From Roseomonas gilardii subsp. gilardii (GTDB lineage Bacteria > Pseudomonadota > Alphaproteobacteria > Acetobacterales > Acetobacteraceae), in contig NZ_CP095554.1 in the NCBI RefSeq assembly GCF_023078375.1, positions 868,001-932,000 of the forward strand: 64,000 nucleotides of DNA. Reading direction: 5' to 3'. The notes beneath the pieces are model-generated. The model was not told the origin of the DNA and did no database searches. It was given only the letters and a program-made list of their open reading frames with translations. The position numbers and the translations under genes were made by a program. Shown here in pieces: positions 62,984 through 64,000 of this stretch (position 1 is the first letter of the stretch; each line of letters starts with the position of its first letter).

Positions 62984-63710
62984 TCAGGCGGCGTCGGCTT
63001 GGGGTTCGGGCGCGGCGGAGAAACGCGTGACATCCACCACGCGGCTCGCCACCGCGTCGCGCACGTCCTCGTCATGGAAGATGCCGATCATCGCCACGCC
63101 GGCGGCGGATTTGCGGCGGATCATCTCCACCACCACGGCACGGTTGCGCGCATCCAGGGAGGCGGTGGGCTCGTCCAGCAGCAGCACCGGCCGCTCGGCG
63201 ATCAGGCCGCGGGCGATGTTCACGCGCTGCTGCTCGCCGCCGGAGAAGGTGGCGGGCGGCAGGTCCCAGAGCCGTTCCGGCAGGTTCAGCGCCGCCAGCA
63301 TCTCCGCCGCGCGGCGGCTGGCGGTCTGCGCGTCGAGCCCGCCCTCGCGACCGGCGGCGGCCACGATCTCGCGCGCGCCGACACGGGGGATGACGCGCAG
63401 GAACTGCGAGACATAGCCCATGGTGGTCCGCCGCAGCGCCAGCACCCGGCGCGGCCCGGCGCTGGCGACATCCACCATCTCCTCCCCTTCGCGGATCAGG
63501 ATGCGGCCCGTGTCGCAGCGGTAGTTGCCGTAGATCATCCGCAGCAGCGAGGACTTGCCCGCGCCCGAGGGGCCGCCGAGCACGACGCATTCCCCCGGAT
63601 CGACCGAGAAGGAGACGCCGGACACGACGCCGAGCCGGGCACCCCCGCGCAGATGCAGGGTGAAGCTCTTGCCGACGCCGTCCAGCGTGACGAGGGGCCC
63701 CTGTTGTCAT
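62984..63710 (-). CDS. phnL: C-P lyase system ATP-binding protein PhnL, N-terminus frameshifted
   Basis: ABC-type ATPase of the C-P lyase complex. The open part has Walker A GGPSGAGKSS, SLLRMIYGNYRCDTG, QFLRVIPRVGAREIV, signature FSGGEQQR and Walker B LLLDEPTASLD. The family N-terminus PLVTLDGVGKSFTLHL is encoded just upstream in the same frame but has no start codon; the ATG at 63710 is in another frame. Removing one base from the GGGGCCCC stretch (63694-63701) joins ATG to it (MTTGPLVTLDG). As given, the first in-frame start is a GTG at 63625, giving a protein that lacks about 28 residues. PhnL binds the PhnGHIJ core with PhnK. Confidence 0.88.
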
Positions 63711-63718
63711 GGAGGAGG

Positions 63719-64000
63719 TCATGCCGCGAGCACCGAGGAAACCAGGAGTTGCGTATAGGGCTCGGCCGGGTCGTCCAGGACCTGGTCGGTGAGCCCGCTC
63801 TCGATCACCCGTCCATGGCGCATCACCATGATCCGGTGCGACAGCAGCCGTGCCACGGCGAGGTCATGCGTCACGATGATCACCGCCAGCCCCAGCTCCG
63901 CGACCAGCCCGCGCACGAGGTCCAGCAGCCGCGCCTGCACGGAGACGTCGAGGCCCGAGGTCGGCTCGTCCATCAGCACGAGGCGCGGATGGGTGACGAG
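63719..64000 (-). CDS. phnK: C-P lyase system ATP-binding protein PhnK, C-terminal part
   Basis: The frame stays open past the window end, so only the last about 94 residues are present: THPRLVLMDEPTSGLDVSVQ (Walker B and D loop), VIIVTHDLAVARLLSHRI (H loop), GRVIESGLTDQVLDDPAEPY and LLVSSVLAA. The C-terminal PAEPYTQLLV pattern is that of PhnK and oligopeptide ATPases; the phnL neighbour decides for PhnK. The rest of the phn operon should lie beyond 64 kb. Confidence 0.9.
   Translation of the reverse strand, partial: LVTHPRLVLMDEPTSGLDVSVQARLLDLVRGLVAELGLAVIIVTHDLAVARLLSHRIMVMRHGRVIESGLTDQVLDDPAEPYTQLLVSSVLAA

Noticed and set aside
1-64000. CRISPR arrays, tRNA or rRNA genes, prophage or toxin-antitoxin modules
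   Set aside because: No regularly spaced repeats, no tRNA T-loop or cloverleaf patterns, and no phage or toxin family motifs were seen on either strand.

Overview
The window is very GC-rich DNA from an alphaproteobacterium. The mix of families (Liv-, Pot- and Opp-type solute transporters, many FAD amine oxidoreductases, twin-arginine binding proteins, an R. etli-type asparaginase, C-P lyase genes) points to an Acetobacteraceae member close to Roseomonas. That placement is inference; no rRNA or marker gene is present. Almost every base lies in metabolic or envelope genes. I see no tRNA, CRISPR array or prophage, and one insertion sequence.

Layout. 1-5.2 kb: end of an exopolysaccharide sugar transferase with a clear terminator, then glpD-glpK for glycerol use. 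5.3-10.7 kb: an orphan family-5 solute-binding protein, a soluble hybrid histidine kinase and a quinone-oxidoreductase-like enzyme. 11-20.4 kb: a hydroxyacid dehydrogenase, an SDR and a GntR regulator, then a divergent operon with a Liv-type binding protein, a LivH permease, an unusual LivM-LivG-LivF fusion, a 3-hydroxyacyl-CoA/carnitine-type dehydrogenase and a BKACE enzyme. An IS630-family element sits exactly in the BKACE stop codon. 21.5-31.7 kb: exopolysaccharide genes (two glycosyltransferases, galE, acyltransferase, polymerase/ligase, flippase, Wzc-like tyrosine autokinase) behind a conspicuous AT-rich leader at 32.1-32.6 kb.

32.8-36.9 kb: an overlapping mscL and glutamate-receptor-like channel pair, L-serine dehydratase and a LysR regulator. 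37.1-44.5 kb: a Pot-type ABC transporter followed by a three-subunit FAD/[2Fe-2S] amine dehydrogenase of the opine oxidase/HcnABC/hydroxyproline dehydrogenase type and a RidA protein, which together look like an uptake-and-oxidation unit for an imino acid or opine-like compound. 44.5-51.6 kb: an Opp-type transporter with another FAD amine oxidoreductase. 52-55 kb: FAD monooxygenase, IclR regulator and metallo-hydrolase. 55-60.9 kb: semialdehyde dehydrogenase, dadA-alr with a divergent Lrp regulator, and asparaginase. 61.2-64 kb: C-P lyase genes phnK-L-M-N on the minus strand.

Two patterns cut across these regions. First, six genes are broken by seven apparent single-base indels, nearly all in homopolymer runs (transposase twice, ghrA, gntR, two FAD oxidoreductases, phnL). 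This is either sequencing error or real tract variation and affects how those genes should be read. Second, four copies of a composite, hairpin-rich intergenic repeat with terminal inverted repeats occur (1.3, 12.0, 41.0 and 61.1 kb). Their hairpins change sequence between copies but keep base pairing.
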